A DNA stretch of 64,000 nt. Source: Neobacillus bataviensis. Lineage in GTDB: Bacteria; Bacillota; Bacilli; Bacillales_B; DSM-18226. Numbering within the stretch: the stretch's first letter is position 1; each line of letters opens with the position of its first letter. Under the pieces are notes generated by a model. That model was given only the letters and a program-made list of their open reading frames with translations. It was not told the DNA's origin and did no database searches. The DNA is taken from contig NZ_JAHXYW010000008.1 of NCBI RefSeq assembly GCF_019969725.1, positions 1 through 64,000 of the forward strand, written 5' to 3'. Made by a program: the position numbers and the translations under genes. Positions 17,261-25,935 of the stretch are shown piece by piece.

Positions 17261-18009
17261 GCAGTCACTACCTTTATGGATGTCTTATTTACATACTGAT
17301 TTTGTGTTTCTTCCTCTAATTCATTAGTGATAATGGATGCTTCATGGATGTCAGCAATTTTCGCGAAAGATATTTCAGCAAACTTTGTATTGTCGGCTAA
17401 AACATATGCTTCTCTAGAAAGAGAAATCGCCTTCTGCTTAACCATTGCTTCCTCCTGATCGGGAGTTGTAAAGCCGAACTGCGGGTGAATGCCATTCACT
17501 CCCATAAAGCATTTGTCAAAACGATACAGGTCGAGACTGGCTAACGCTCCTCTTCCAATAAAAGCATTTGTATTCGGTTTTATTAGTCCACCGATTAGAA
17601 ATGTGGAAATACCTTTATTTAATAACGGTTTTAAATGCATTAAACCATTGGTCACTACCACAATATTTTTAAGCGGTAAGAATTCAATCATTTCAATCAC
17701 CGTTGAACCTGCATCAAGGTAAATCGAATCTCCCTCCTCCACCAAACTTGCCGCATACTTGGCAATTGATCGTTTTTCGTGAAGGTTTTTGGAGGATTTC
17801 TCACTCATGCTTGGTTCTTGGAGTTTGCCCTGTAATCTTGAAGCCCCTCCATGAATTCTCTTTAAAAATTTTTGTTCTTCCAATTGTGATAAATCCCTGC
17901 GGATTGTTGATTCTGATGTATTAGTTATGTCCATAATTTCCTGGATTTTCACGACACTTTTCTCCTTTAATAATTGGAGAATTATGCGATGTCTTTCTGG
18001 TGTTAACAC
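17257..18009 (-). CDS. fruR: DeoR-family transcriptional regulator of the fructose operon
   Basis: About 250 residues. N-terminal DeoR helix-turn-helix (LTPERHRIILQLLKEK then SESTIRRDLSQLEE), followed by the sugar-phosphate isomerase-like sensor domain with DAGSTV and IGRGALASLD. Start is a GTG at 18009 with AGGTGG upstream; the longer frame lacks a ribosome site. First gene of its own operon, so probably autoregulated; fructose 1-phosphate is the likely inducer, as in relatives. Confidence 0.92.
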   Translation of the reverse strand: MLTPERHRIILQLLKEKSVVKIQEIMDITNTSESTIRRDLSQLEEQKFLKRIHGGASRLQGKLQEPSMSEKSSKNLHEKRSIAKYAASLVEEGDSIYLDAGSTVIEMIEFLPLKNIVVVTNGLMHLKPLLNKGISTFLIGGLIKPNTNAFIGRGALASLDLYRFDKCFMGVNGIHPQFGFTTPDQEEAMVKQKAISLSREAYVLADNTKFAEISFAKIADIHEASIITNELEEETQNQYVNKTSIKVVTA

Positions 18010-18043
18010 ATTATCACCACCTGAAATTTCTTTTCCTGCTTTA

Positions 18044-18072
18044 ATATTACTGAAACCGATTGCAAAAATCAA
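18044..18072 (-). promoter_or_regulatory. fruRKA promoter (sigma-A)
   Basis: TTGATT (18067-18072) and TAATAT (18044-18049) on the minus strand with 17-base spacing. Upstream of fruR by about 35 bases. Confidence 0.65.
18051..18064. promoter_or_regulatory. cre-like CcpA site inside the fru promoter
   Basis: TGAAACCGATTGCA matches the cre consensus TGWAANCGNTNWCA at all but one position and lies between the -10 and -35 hexamers, where CcpA would block RNA polymerase. Confidence 0.6.
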
Positions 18073-18079
18073 TCATTTT

Positions 18080-18116
18080 CTTTCAAAAACAATCAACTTA
18101 TGATTGTTTTTGAAAG
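18080..18116. promoter_or_regulatory. Perfect 16-bp palindrome, likely FruR operator
   Basis: Arms CTTTCAAAAACAATCA and its exact complement separated by ACTTA, starting 8 bases upstream of the -35. The CAAAAACAATCA type of half-site fits DeoR-family operators; assignment to FruR is by position. Confidence 0.6.
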
Positions 18117-18150
18117 TTTTTGACATTTTATCATAATGACCAACAAAAAA

Positions 18151-18170
18151 AGCACCAGTCCTGTGGTGCT
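18151..18170 (-). terminator. Minus-strand terminator upstream of the fru promoter
   Basis: AGCACCA / TGGTGCT stem, loop of 6, followed on the minus strand by TTTTTTTG. No minus-strand gene directly precedes it; it would insulate the fru operon from read-through. Confidence 0.5.
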
Positions 18171-18277
18171 ACTAAATATTATTTCACCAAAATAAGATTT
18201 AACTAGGATAACTTTTCGGCTTTTCAATAAAAATGTGTATAATAAAAAGGACTAATAAAAAACAAAGGATGATACCC

Positions 18278-18562
18278 TTGAACATTACTGGCCATACAGT
18301 AGAAAAACTAGAAGATCCATTCGGCTTATTATCTGGGGATCGCTACGAATTTTTCCTAGATTTAGATATTGATGAAGAGGATGAACTCTTTTCGGATAAA
18401 GGTGTAGGTTTAAAAGTCATTTTCGTCGTGGATCAAAATGAGGCAAAGCTTTCTACCTATCATTTTTACGAAAAAGGAAGCGAAAAGGTGCTGGACTTTG
18501 CCCTTGAGGAAGATGAGGAAGAGTTGGTTCTTACATATTGTAAAGAAAACGCTATAGAATAA
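18278..18562 (+). CDS. Small acidic DUF6509-like protein
   Basis: 94 residues, very acidic, beginning with NITGHTVEKLEDPFGLLSGDRYEF. I recall this as a short Bacillus-specific family (DUF6509) of unknown role. A TTG at 18278 is preferred: AAAGGA lies 8 bases upstream, whereas the ATG at 18269 would sit directly on that ribosome site. Single gene between two terminators. Confidence 0.6.
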   Translation: MNITGHTVEKLEDPFGLLSGDRYEFFLDLDIDEEDELFSDKGVGLKVIFVVDQNEAKLSTYHFYEKGSEKVLDFALEEDEEELVLTYCKENAIE

Positions 18563-18565
18563 TAA

Positions 18566-18593
18566 AAAGCAGGGTATCATTTTACCCTGCTTT
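18566..18593. terminator. Bidirectional terminator
   Basis: Perfect 11-bp stem AAAGCAGGGTA / TACCCTGCTTT with a 6-nt loop, between the convergent DUF6509-like and YdjO-like genes. Confidence 0.8.
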
Positions 18594-18601
18594 AAATCTG
18601 T

Positions 18602-18814
18602 TTACATAAAATTTTTACTATGATTATGAATGACCTGAAGCTCTTTTGTCGTTTGCCTCATTTCACTTTTGCATATTGGACAACGGGGCTCTTCACTGCT
18701 TTTAAAATTGTCGCGAATCCAGCATTTACAATCCTCTGAACTACAAACCCAAATTTTTGTTTCCTCTAATTTGATTTCTTCGTCATTTCTTCTACCAAAT
18801 GCCACAACTTTCAC
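18602..18814 (-). CDS. YdjO-like cold-inducible zinc-ribbon protein
   Basis: 70 residues with two cysteine pairs (CSSEDC and CPIC) around CWIRDNFK, matching the cold-inducible YdjO family of Bacillus. A zinc ribbon is likely. It lies directly downstream of the cold-shock protein gene, separated by a terminator, so partial read-through could couple the two. Molecular role unknown. Confidence 0.7.
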   Translation of the reverse strand: MKVVAFGRRNDEEIKLEETKIWVCSSEDCKCWIRDNFKSSEEPRCPICKSEMRQTTKELQVIHNHSKNFM

Positions 18815-18853
18815 CCCTTGTTTTTAGTACATAGAAAAATGAATATAGATAAA

Positions 18854-18883
18854 AAGGTGATGCCCTTACAGTGCATCACCCTT
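18854..18883 (-). terminator. Terminator after the cold-shock gene
   Basis: GGTGATGC / GCATCACC stem flanked by A and T runs, followed on the minus strand by TTTTTATC. Confidence 0.75.
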
Positions 18884-18896
18884 TTAATTAACAAAA

Positions 18897-19097
18897 TTAA
18901 GCTTTTTGAACGTTAGCAGCTTGTGGTCCACGAGCGCCTTCAACGATTTCGAAAGAAACTGCTTGGCCTTCTTCTAATGTTTTGAAGCCTTCTGTTTGAA
19001 TAGCTGAGAAGTGAACGAATACGTCTTGACCGCCTTCAGCTTCAATGAAACCGAAACCTTTTTCTGCATTAAACCATTTTACTTTACCGTTTTTCAT
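18897..19097 (-). CDS. cspD: Cold-shock protein, CspD-like
   Basis: 66 residues, single cold-shock domain: RNP1 KGFGFIE, RNP2 VFVHF, and the [16 protein letters not shown] ending that resembles B. subtilis CspD. Binds single-stranded RNA and acts as a chaperone. The ATG follows TTGGGGGTAAATATCC, and the transcript has a leader of about 150 bases. Confidence 0.92.
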   Translation of the reverse strand: MKNGKVKWFNAEKGFGFIEAEGGQDVFVHFSAIQTEGFKTLEEGQAVSFEIVEGARGPQAANVQKA

Positions 19098-19251
19098 GGA
19101 TATTTACCCCCAACAATTTGTTCACTTTAAGTTAATTTTACATTTAAATAAAAAAGCCGCACTTGCACTTTTGGGGCAATAGACATCACCCACATCATTC
19201 GTGCAGTTACGACTACTTAATCCAATAAATATTTAACGAACATTAAAGCGT
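19098..19251 (-). promoter_or_regulatory. Long 5' leader of the cold-shock gene
   Basis: About 154 bases between the predicted start and the ATG. Near 19155-19187 a GCCCCA...TGCGGC imperfect hairpin is followed by TTTTTT, resembling a terminator. Long structured leaders are a known feature of csp genes; thermo- or autoregulation is inferred. Confidence 0.45.
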
Positions 19252-19257
19252 AATTTA

Positions 19258-19286
19258 ATATTATACCCAATCCTGTCTTTTGTCAA
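19258..19286 (-). promoter_or_regulatory. Promoter of the cold-shock gene
   Basis: Minus strand TTGACA (19281-19286) with TAATAT 17 bases downstream (19258-19263); an overlapping TATAAT sits 15 bases from the -35. Confidence 0.7.
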
Positions 19287-19292
19287 TCAAAA

Positions 19293-20255
19293 TTACCTTT
19301 TATTAAAATCACCTTTTAAAAAAATCTCCATAAAGTTGACTGTGAATTTTTGAAAATCAGCATCCATTCCAATGTTATCTAAGGATTCTGGCGGTTCTTT
19401 TTCCGGTCGCGGACGAAAATCTGCGATACTTTTACCCTTTGCCGTTCCGAACTCCTCCACTCTTACTCTTCTGGGAATATATTTGACCAGATCGGGCTCC
19501 GTTAAAGCCATTAAGGGGACAACATCATGAAGGGGAGCCCCTTTAATACCAGGGATATTTTTTTGATAGGCTTTATAATAATAATCAAATGCTGGAACTA
19601 TTAACGGTCTAAATGTGGTGGGGCTATTTTCACCTATAAACTGAATAACTTCGGGAGTTAAAAGGGCTTTATTGGTAATATTTAATGGATGTAAGTATAT
19701 ATTATGTGCTTTTTCCATGACGGTATTAGCAGCAATGGGATCGACAAAAAAATTGGCTTCCGCCTCAGCTGAAATATTTCCAGGGACTAAAAAAGCTCCT
19801 CCCATAATATAAAAGGCTGACACATCCTTTAATGCCTGGTTCCCATATAAAATAAACATTAATGCCAATTCTGTTAATCTTCCAACTGATACAATAATAA
19901 TATTGTTTTTATATTGAGCGACAATTTCAAGGATTTTATTAATATCATATACCTTAACATTTTGGATAGTATCAGGAGGTTTAATAGGGCCCAATCCTTC
20001 CTGTCCATGAATCTCTGGATAATATCGCACTAATTCTCCGGATAATGGACCAGCAGTACCTGCAATAATAGGAATGTCCTCTCTGCCGCCAAGATTTAAT
20101 AAATAAGCTGTATTTTTTATCGATTGCTCTTTTGGTGTATTTCCATAACCACTTACAATTCCTACTAGGTTTATTTTTGGATTTAGTAAGGCGTACATTA
20201 TCGCAAAGGAATCATCGATTCCTGGATCGGCAATCATGAGTACATTATAGGCCAT
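19293..20255 (-). CDS. Inosine-uridine preferring nucleoside hydrolase family protein
   Basis: About 320 residues. The N-terminal DPGIDDSFAI holds the calcium-binding aspartates of the IUNH fold, and IIVSVGRLTELALM, YIMGGAF and a central EAEANFFVDP (active-site Asn/Asp) are also conserved. Hydrolyses the N-glycosidic bond of ribonucleosides; substrate preference cannot be read. The ATG at 20255 is spaced about 6 bases from GGGGGA, better than the in-frame GTG at 20261. Confidence 0.85.
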   Translation of the reverse strand: MAYNVLMIADPGIDDSFAIMYALLNPKINLVGIVSGYGNTPKEQSIKNTAYLLNLGGREDIPIIAGTAGPLSGELVRYYPEIHGQEGLGPIKPPDTIQNVKVYDINKILEIVAQYKNNIIIVSVGRLTELALMFILYGNQALKDVSAFYIMGGAFLVPGNISAEAEANFFVDPIAANTVMEKAHNIYLHPLNITNKALLTPEVIQFIGENSPTTFRPLIVPAFDYYYKAYQKNIPGIKGAPLHDVVPLMALTEPDLVKYIPRRVRVEEFGTAKGKSIADFRPRPEKEPPESLDNIGMDADFQKFTVNFMEIFLKGDFNKR

Positions 20256-20339
20256 TACCACTCCCCCGTTTTCAATGATATACGAATACTATTAAAAAAG
20301 TATGCTGTCTATTTGTGTGCAAGAACGGAATGAAAAAAG

Positions 20340-20362
20340 CCGATTCGAAAAATTCGAATCGG
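20340..20362 (-). terminator. Terminator after ku
   Basis: Perfect 10-bp stem CCGATTCGAA / TTCGAATCGG with a 3-nt loop; minus strand continues CTTTTTTC. Confidence 0.85.
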
Positions 20363-20374
20363 TCACACATAATT

Positions 20375-21205
20375 CTATGCTTGTTTCTTTATTTTTACTG
20401 TCGTTTTCTTCTTTGGGGCAGAAGTTTTATTTGGCTTCGTTCGATCAATAGATGCCTGCAATGCTGCCATTAAGTCCGTTACATTGGAAGGAGCTTCCTT
20501 TGCTGCAGCTGTTACGGTCTCTTTTCCGTTCCGTTTTGATTCAATTAATTCCAACAATGCTGTTCGGTATTCATCGGTGTATTTTTCCGGTTCAAATTTG
20601 GAGGTCAATTGATCAATTAATAATATCGCCGTATCCAGTTCTTTTTTTGTTACCTTATCCTCTGAAGGTACATTTGGTACATCCCCTGCTTTACGAACTT
20701 CATCTGGATAATGGATGGTTTCCATCACTAATGTGTTTTCATATACACGAATCACGGCCATCTGTTCTTTTGAACGAATAATGATTTTGGCAAGACCCAC
20801 TTTCTGTGATTCCTGAAGTGCTTTTCGCAGTAAAGAATAGGCTTTACCTCCCCCTTCATTTGGGGACATATAATAGCTTCTGTCAAAATAAATCGGGTCA
20901 ATCTCTTCCATATTGACAAAATCAATTATTTCTACTGCTTTATCTTCGTTTTCCTTTCGCAGCTTCTCGAGGTCATCATGGTCGAGTACGACAAACTTTC
21001 CTTTTGTGTATTCATATGCCTTCACAATATCCTCTGGTTTTACTTCCTCCTCACACACTGAACAAATCTTTTCATACTTAATCGGGGCATGACATTTATT
21101 ATGAAGGGTCCGAAGCTTAATATCTTTATCCTCTGTAGCCGTATGAAGCTTGATGGGAATATTGACAAGCCCAAAGCTGATACTTCCCTTCCACATCGTA
21201 TGCAT
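20375..21205 (-). CDS. ku: Ku protein, non-homologous end joining
   Basis: 276 residues, bacterial Ku: MHTMWKGSISFGLVNIPIKL N-terminus, a CHAPI...CSVC segment, and a Lys-rich C-terminal tail (PKKKTTVKIKK) as in Bacillus YkoV. Forms a ring dimer on broken DNA ends and recruits LigD, encoded divergently 128 bases away. GGAGAATAAGTT precedes the ATG. In B. subtilis the pair protects spores against double-strand breaks. Confidence 0.95.
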   Translation of the reverse strand: MHTMWKGSISFGLVNIPIKLHTATEDKDIKLRTLHNKCHAPIKYEKICSVCEEEVKPEDIVKAYEYTKGKFVVLDHDDLEKLRKENEDKAVEIIDFVNMEEIDPIYFDRSYYMSPNEGGGKAYSLLRKALQESQKVGLAKIIIRSKEQMAVIRVYENTLVMETIHYPDEVRKAGDVPNVPSEDKVTKKELDTAILLIDQLTSKFEPEKYTDEYRTALLELIESKRNGKETVTAAAKEAPSNVTDLMAALQASIDRTKPNKTSAPKKKTTVKIKKQA

Positions 21206-21278
21206 AACTTATTCTCCATTCTTTTTATTTTTATTGTTCGTTTCCACAGGCTAAACATTCCTTAAAACAATTGGAAAT

Positions 21279-21307
21279 GGATGAAGTCAAAAAGATATAG
21301 CAAACTA
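21279..21307 (+). promoter_or_regulatory. Possible sigma-G promoter of ligD
   Basis: GGATG (21279-21283), 17 bases, then CAAACTA (21301-21307), each one mismatch from sigma-G consensus elements. B. subtilis ykoU/ykoV are forespore-expressed, which agrees. Motif match is only moderate. Confidence 0.35.
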
Positions 21308-21333
21308 AAAAGAAAACGAAGGGAAACGTTCAG

Positions 21334-23178
21334 ATGAAACCTATGCTGCCAAGTTTGACCTTTGAGCTCCCGAATCAATCAGATTGGCTTTATGAGGTTA
21401 AATATGATGGGTTCCGTGCTATTTTGGATTGGACCTCAAGCGGGATTCAATTAACAAGCCGAAACGGAAAAACTTTATTGCCCCAATTCCCAGAAATCCG
21501 GGATTTTTTACTTCAGTATGAAAAACAATTCCAGCCATTTTTACCGCTTCAGATTGACGGTGAGCTGGTTTGGCTTGAAAATCCCTACAAAGCAAATTTT
21601 GCCGCAATTCAAGTTCGCGGCCGTTTAAAATCATCCAAAAAAATTACGGAACAGGCAAAATCCTCTCCTTGCCGCCTAATGGTCTTTGATTTGCTTTCCT
21701 TAAAAGGCAAATCTCTTTATACAACTGCCTTTCATAAACGAAAAGAGGAGCTTATGAAATTATTTCAAACAACGGGTCTGGCCCATGATCCCGGCCTGCG
21801 AAATGACTCGCTTCTTCAGCCCGTAATTGCTCATCAGAATTTTGATGAATTATGGGAAAAAGTTATTTTATATGATGGGGAAGGTATTGTTGCCAAACAA
21901 AAAAACAGCCTTTGGGAGGAAGGAAAACGTTCCTTACAATGGTTAAAATTTAAGAATTGGAAATATGTTACCTGTTTTGTCACCTCTTATGAGAAAACAA
22001 ATGGGTACTTTTATGTTGGCGTTTATAAGGATAAAAAAATTGTAGGAATCGGCCAGGTACTGTTTGGGTTTAAACCGGAAGAGAAGCAGGCACTTCAGCA
22101 GACAATGAGACAAAATATGATTCGGGAGGATGGGCAATTTATCTATGTAGAACCTGCCATTTGTCTCGAGGTGAAATACTTAGAGTTATATGAAAACCAA
22201 TTGCGTGAGCCTCATTTTGACCGTTTTCGCTTTGATGTCGAACCAGAGCAGTGTTCCTACGAAAAGTTCATGTTTGGCCAAAAAAATCTGCCAAATAACC
22301 TGGAAATTACACATCCTGATAAGCCCTTATGGGATAAACTCGAAATTCGGAAAGCAGATTATATTCTTTATTTACGTGAGGTTTCACCTTATATGCTCCC
22401 ATTTTTACATAACCGTTTGTTAACGGTAATCCGTTATCCACATGGCATGTTCGGCGAAGCCTTTTATCAAAAAAACTGCCCTGAGTACGCTCCTGAGTTT
22501 GTTCAAACCCATTTAACAGATGGAATCGACTATATTCTTTGCAATAATCTTAAAACCTTGATATGGCTTGGAAATCAAATAGCGATCGAATTTCATGTTC
22601 CCTTTCAAACGATAAACAGCAAGGGCCCAAGTGAAATTGTTTTCGATTTGGATCCTCCTTCTCAAGATGAGTTTCATTTGGCAATTAGAGCAGCTTTATT
22701 TATCAAAGAAGTACTTGATCAGTTAAATTTGATTGGTTTTATCAAAACGTCTGGCAACAAAGGGCTGCAAATTTACCTGCCATTGCCTGAAGGGGAATTT
22801 ACTTATGAGGATACAAGACTGTTTACCAGCTTTATTGCTGAATATTTAATCTCAAAGGATCCAGATTCGTTTACGATTGAAAGAATGAAAAAAAATCGAG
22901 GAAATCGGTTATACGTGGATTATGTGCAGCATGGGGAGGGTAAAACCATTGTCGCACCTTATTCAATGCGGGGAAATCAACACGCTGGGGTGGCAACACC
23001 GCTCTATTGGGAAGAAGTAGATGAAAAACTCGATCCAAAAATCTTTACTATGCAAAATGCCTTTGCTCGAATTCGCAAACAAATCGACCCCTTTAAGAAT
23101 TATCAGCAAACGAAGGCTATTCAGCCCTTTGCACCAGTGCTGGAAGTTTTAAAAAAAGGAACTGCAAAAAAAGGATAA
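21334..23178 (+). CDS. ligD: ATP-dependent DNA ligase LigD (ligase-polymerase)
   Basis: 614 residues with the Bacillus domain order: N-terminal ligase (adenylated Lys23 in EVKYDGFRA, LQIDGELVW, DGEGIVAK), OB fold, then the primase-polymerase domain from about residue 325 (VIRYPHGM, IVFDLDPPS with the catalytic aspartates). There is no nuclease domain, as usual for Bacillus. It seals and fills ends held by Ku. Start is supported by GAAGGGAAACG upstream. Confidence 0.95.
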   Translation: MKPMLPSLTFELPNQSDWLYEVKYDGFRAILDWTSSGIQLTSRNGKTLLPQFPEIRDFLLQYEKQFQPFLPLQIDGELVWLENPYKANFAAIQVRGRLKSSKKITEQAKSSPCRLMVFDLLSLKGKSLYTTAFHKRKEELMKLFQTTGLAHDPGLRNDSLLQPVIAHQNFDELWEKVILYDGEGIVAKQKNSLWEEGKRSLQWLKFKNWKYVTCFVTSYEKTNGYFYVGVYKDKKIVGIGQVLFGFKPEEKQALQQTMRQNMIREDGQFIYVEPAICLEVKYLELYENQLREPHFDRFRFDVEPEQCSYEKFMFGQKNLPNNLEITHPDKPLWDKLEIRKADYILYLREVSPYMLPFLHNRLLTVIRYPHGMFGEAFYQKNCPEYAPEFVQTHLTDGIDYILCNNLKTLIWLGNQIAIEFHVPFQTINSKGPSEIVFDLDPPSQDEFHLAIRAALFIKEVLDQLNLIGFIKTSGNKGLQIYLPLPEGEFTYEDTRLFTSFIAEYLISKDPDSFTIERMKKNRGNRLYVDYVQHGEGKTIVAPYSMRGNQHAGVATPLYWEEVDEKLDPKIFTMQNAFARIRKQIDPFKNYQQTKAIQPFAPVLEVLKKGTAKKG

Positions 23179-23197
23179 GGAGATTCCCTTATCCTTT
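23170..23197. terminator. Shared terminator between ligD and dapF
   Basis: Perfect AAAGGATAAGG / CCTTATCCTTT hairpin with a 6-nt loop, between convergent genes. Confidence 0.8.
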
Positions 23198-24178
23198 CAA
23201 TGTTTCGTGTATAAATTGCTGGGCATCAGTTTGAAGCAATTCGTATGCATTTTGCTCCGTTAAGACGTTTCTTTCGGTCACTGAAAATGACTCTTTATCC
23301 AGATCAATCTTGACTGTCCCTGTAAAAAGGTATGTCGCATTTCCAATCAAGTCAATGTAATAGGTTCCGTTGTCATTATGGACAATACATTGAACTCGTC
23401 CGCCATTATTATAGACCTTTATCGTCTGTTCGAATTCATTTATCCCTTGTAAGCAAGTGACTAAAGTGGAAGCAGACATCGCGGTACCGCAGGCATTTGT
23501 AAAACCAACGCCCCGTTCAAAGGTTCTGACATAAATGGAACCTGTCTCGAGTGGTTTAACAAAACTAACATTGACTCCGTCAGGAAACAATTCATTGGGA
23601 CCATTTACTTTTTCACTTAGCTCTTTTTGAATATCAAGCTGCAGCTGGTCTTTATCAACGATCGTAATTAAATGTGGATTCGGTACTGCAAGAGCCGTAA
23701 ACTTTAATTCATTTGAAAGTTCCTCAATTTTTTCGTTCCGTAATGTAGCTTGATTTAAATTCAACGGCAGTGCAGACAAATCGAACAGGACTGGAGAAAT
23801 TTCCACTTGATAGGTATGAACCTCCGGAACCAGCTCCTTTTGTTTACTTACCTTCAAATCTGCTTTCATTGTTTCAACGACTGCTTCATTTAGCCCCTTT
23901 AGTTCACAAATATATCGGGCAACAAGACGAAGACCATTTCCACACATGGAGGCTTCAGACCCATCCGCGTTGAAGACCCGCATTCTCCCATCAGCATGGC
24001 CACTTTTCATCACAAAAAGGATCCCATCCGCCCCTAATGCTGATTCCCGATTACATAATAAACGTGCAAGATTTGCTCTCTCATCTTCCGAAAAACTATA
24101 ATTATTGGTTATTTCATCGATAATGAGAAAATCATTCCCAGAACCATGACCTTTGATAAAATTAATGTCCAAATTCAT
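23189..24178 (-). CDS. dapF: Diaminopimelate epimerase
   Basis: 329 residues. Interconverts LL- and meso-diaminopimelate for lysine and peptidoglycan synthesis. The two catalytic cysteines are Cys79 in ASMCGNGLR and Cys230 in TNACGTAMS. The N-terminal HGSGNDFLIID replaces the usual HGLGNDF. It is about 45 residues longer than B. subtilis DapF, mostly through an insertion between the halves and a longer C-terminus. Start at 24178 has GTGGGGG just upstream. Confidence 0.88.
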   Translation of the reverse strand: MNLDINFIKGHGSGNDFLIIDEITNNYSFSEDERANLARLLCNRESALGADGILFVMKSGHADGRMRVFNADGSEASMCGNGLRLVARYICELKGLNEAVVETMKADLKVSKQKELVPEVHTYQVEISPVLFDLSALPLNLNQATLRNEKIEELSNELKFTALAVPNPHLITIVDKDQLQLDIQKELSEKVNGPNELFPDGVNVSFVKPLETGSIYVRTFERGVGFTNACGTAMSASTLVTCLQGINEFEQTIKVYNNGGRVQCIVHNDNGTYYIDLIGNATYLFTGTVKIDLDKESFSVTERNVLTEQNAYELLQTDAQQFIHETLKG

Positions 24179-24209
24179 TACCCCCACAATAGCATTATAT
24201 TTTATCATA

Positions 24210-24968
24210 TCATCTTTCGACAAAGAATTCATGAATTAAAAATGCCATCCCCAGAAGCTTGTCCCTTTCGGAATTAAGCTCTCTTAAGGTAAGCACAGGG
24301 GTATTAGGATTTGGAAACAATGGACTCCATTCAAACGGCATCCAGCCTCTTCTAAGGCGCCCTAATTGTTTATTATTTTTATTAATAACTTCCTCATCCA
24401 TAAAAACAGAAGAGCCTTTCACAGCGCCAATCATTCTGCCCGATTTGTCGAGCAATACTTTCTTTACTTTCTTCCATGGATGTTTCTTAATTTCGAGACA
24501 GCCTAGGTGGTTTTGGTTTTGATCATATACATTTATCGTAATCATCATTCTTCTTTTAACCTGATAAAAACCAATTACTTCCTCCTTTGCATTATAGAGA
24601 GCATAAGTTTTCCGCTTGTATTTTTTAATACTGCCCGCTAAATAACCATTAGGAAAATAGAGCTGTAATTCTGGTGATTGCGTATTCATAAAAAGCACCA
24701 ATAATTCACTCGCATCAAATAAAGAATAGGCAGTGCTTTTAGAGTGAGACATGTTCCGAGCAATAGCAATCGACTGATGAATTTTAAAAAGATAGAATTG
24801 AAAACTAAAAAAACTATAAATAATAAATGGAAGGGTTAATAGCATCATCTGCTGATTTTTAACAAAAGAAATATTTCCGAAAACAATTAAGCAGGCGGGT
24901 AACAGAGCTGCAATACTACCATTTAAGTGGATTTTGGCGGCATCACGGTAATATTCGTATATTTTCAT
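24210..24968 (-). CDS. Uncharacterised protein, two N-terminal membrane helices and a beta-rich C-terminal half
   Basis: 252 residues. Two hydrophobic segments at about residues 18-36 and 42-62 (PACLIVFGNISFV, LTLPFIIYSFFSFQFYLF). The rest is rich in beta-like repeats (IGFYQVKRR, LGCLEIKKHPWKK, GRMIGAVKGSS), reminiscent of the tubby/LURP-one fold, though that link is only an impression. It sits 31 bases upstream of dapF and may share its transcript. Confidence 0.55.
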   Translation of the reverse strand: MKIYEYYRDAAKIHLNGSIAALLPACLIVFGNISFVKNQQMMLLTLPFIIYSFFSFQFYLFKIHQSIAIARNMSHSKSTAYSLFDASELLVLFMNTQSPELQLYFPNGYLAGSIKKYKRKTYALYNAKEEVIGFYQVKRRMMITINVYDQNQNHLGCLEIKKHPWKKVKKVLLDKSGRMIGAVKGSSVFMDEEVINKNNKQLGRLRRGWMPFEWSPLFPNPNTPVLTLRELNSERDKLLGMAFLIHEFFVER

Positions 24969-25055
24969 TTTGAAAACCCCTTATCGATTCCTAGTTCTAG
25001 TTTATTTATCAACTATTAAAAAAATGATAGGAGATTTCAATTTTAATAGATAAAA

Positions 25056-25082
25056 AAGAAGAGTCCGATAAAGACCCTTCTT
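25056..25082 (-). terminator. Terminator of the patatin gene
   Basis: AAGAAGGGTC / GACTCTTCTT stem (one G-T pair), loop of 7, minus strand then TTTTATC. It overlaps the stop codon. Confidence 0.75.
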
Positions 25083-25935
25083 ATTGGTGAATATATTTTA
25101 AGATAGACTCTATTGAGTTTTTGGCATCGTGGTAGCCCTGATTATAGAGCTCCTCCAGTTTACTTGGATTTCTTTCCATTCGGCCAACCTTAAGCGGCTG
25201 GGTAGGACGAATAATCAGCACCCTGCCTTTTTTCTCTTCTTCCTCGAGATAGGCAACCGTTTCATTATAAACCTGATATCGTTCCCTAAGCGATTGTTGC
25301 AATCCTTTATACTCAGGATACTTCCGATCAACAACAAAGTGAAATTTCGAAGGCTTTTTCAAATAGCCTGAATTTCGAGTTAATACAACCACATTTTTCA
25401 AAAAACCATCCTGCTGGGCTTTTTTTATGGGAATGGGGTCGGTAATCCCGCCATCCAGCAGAATTTTATCCTTAAATTTTACTTCCGGTGCAATAAACGG
25501 CAGAGAACTTGAGGCACGTAATACCTTTAAAAAGTCCTTCCCGTACTCTTGTTTGTTAAAATAGACAGGCTGACCAGTCATACAATCTGTTGTTCCGACG
25601 ACAAATTCGCTTGAACCGTTATAGAAGGTTTCATAATCGTATGGGACATGCTGGTTAGGAATCTCATCGAAAATAAAATCCATCCCAAAAAATTGACGAT
25701 TCTTAAAATAATTTTTCCATGAAATATATCTGGGATCAGAAGCATATTCAATTGTTACAGTCTTATTTCTTCCTTTTTGCTTCGACAAATAGGAAGCTGC
25801 ATTACATGCACCAGCAGAAACGCCGATAACATAAGGAAAAAACAGTTCCTGCTCTAAAAAGTATTCAAGGACCCCAGCAGTATAAACTCCACGCATCCCG
25901 CCGCCCTCTAAAACCAAACCGACTTGATTTATCAA
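25081..25935 (-). CDS. Patatin-like phospholipase (RssA/YjjU type)
   Basis: About 284 residues. Oxyanion loop EGGGMRG, nucleophile Ser40 in GVSAG and the catalytic Asp in LLDGGITDP are all present, so a Ser-Asp dyad lipid acyl hydrolase is expected. No signal peptide; cytoplasmic. A TTG at 25935 is favoured because AAAGGA sits 9 bases upstream; the ATG at 25953 lacks a ribosome site. Single-gene unit. Confidence 0.82.
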   Translation of the reverse strand: MINQVGLVLEGGGMRGVYTAGVLEYFLEQELFFPYVIGVSAGACNAASYLSKQKGRNKTVTIEYASDPRYISWKNYFKNRQFFGMDFIFDEIPNQHVPYDYETFYNGSSEFVVGTTDCMTGQPVYFNKQEYGKDFLKVLRASSSLPFIAPEVKFKDKILLDGGITDPIPIKKAQQDGFLKNVVVLTRNSGYLKKPSKFHFVVDRKYPEYKGLQQSLRERYQVYNETVAYLEEEEKKGRVLIIRPTQPLKVGRMERNPSKLEELYNQGYHDAKNSIESILKYIHQ

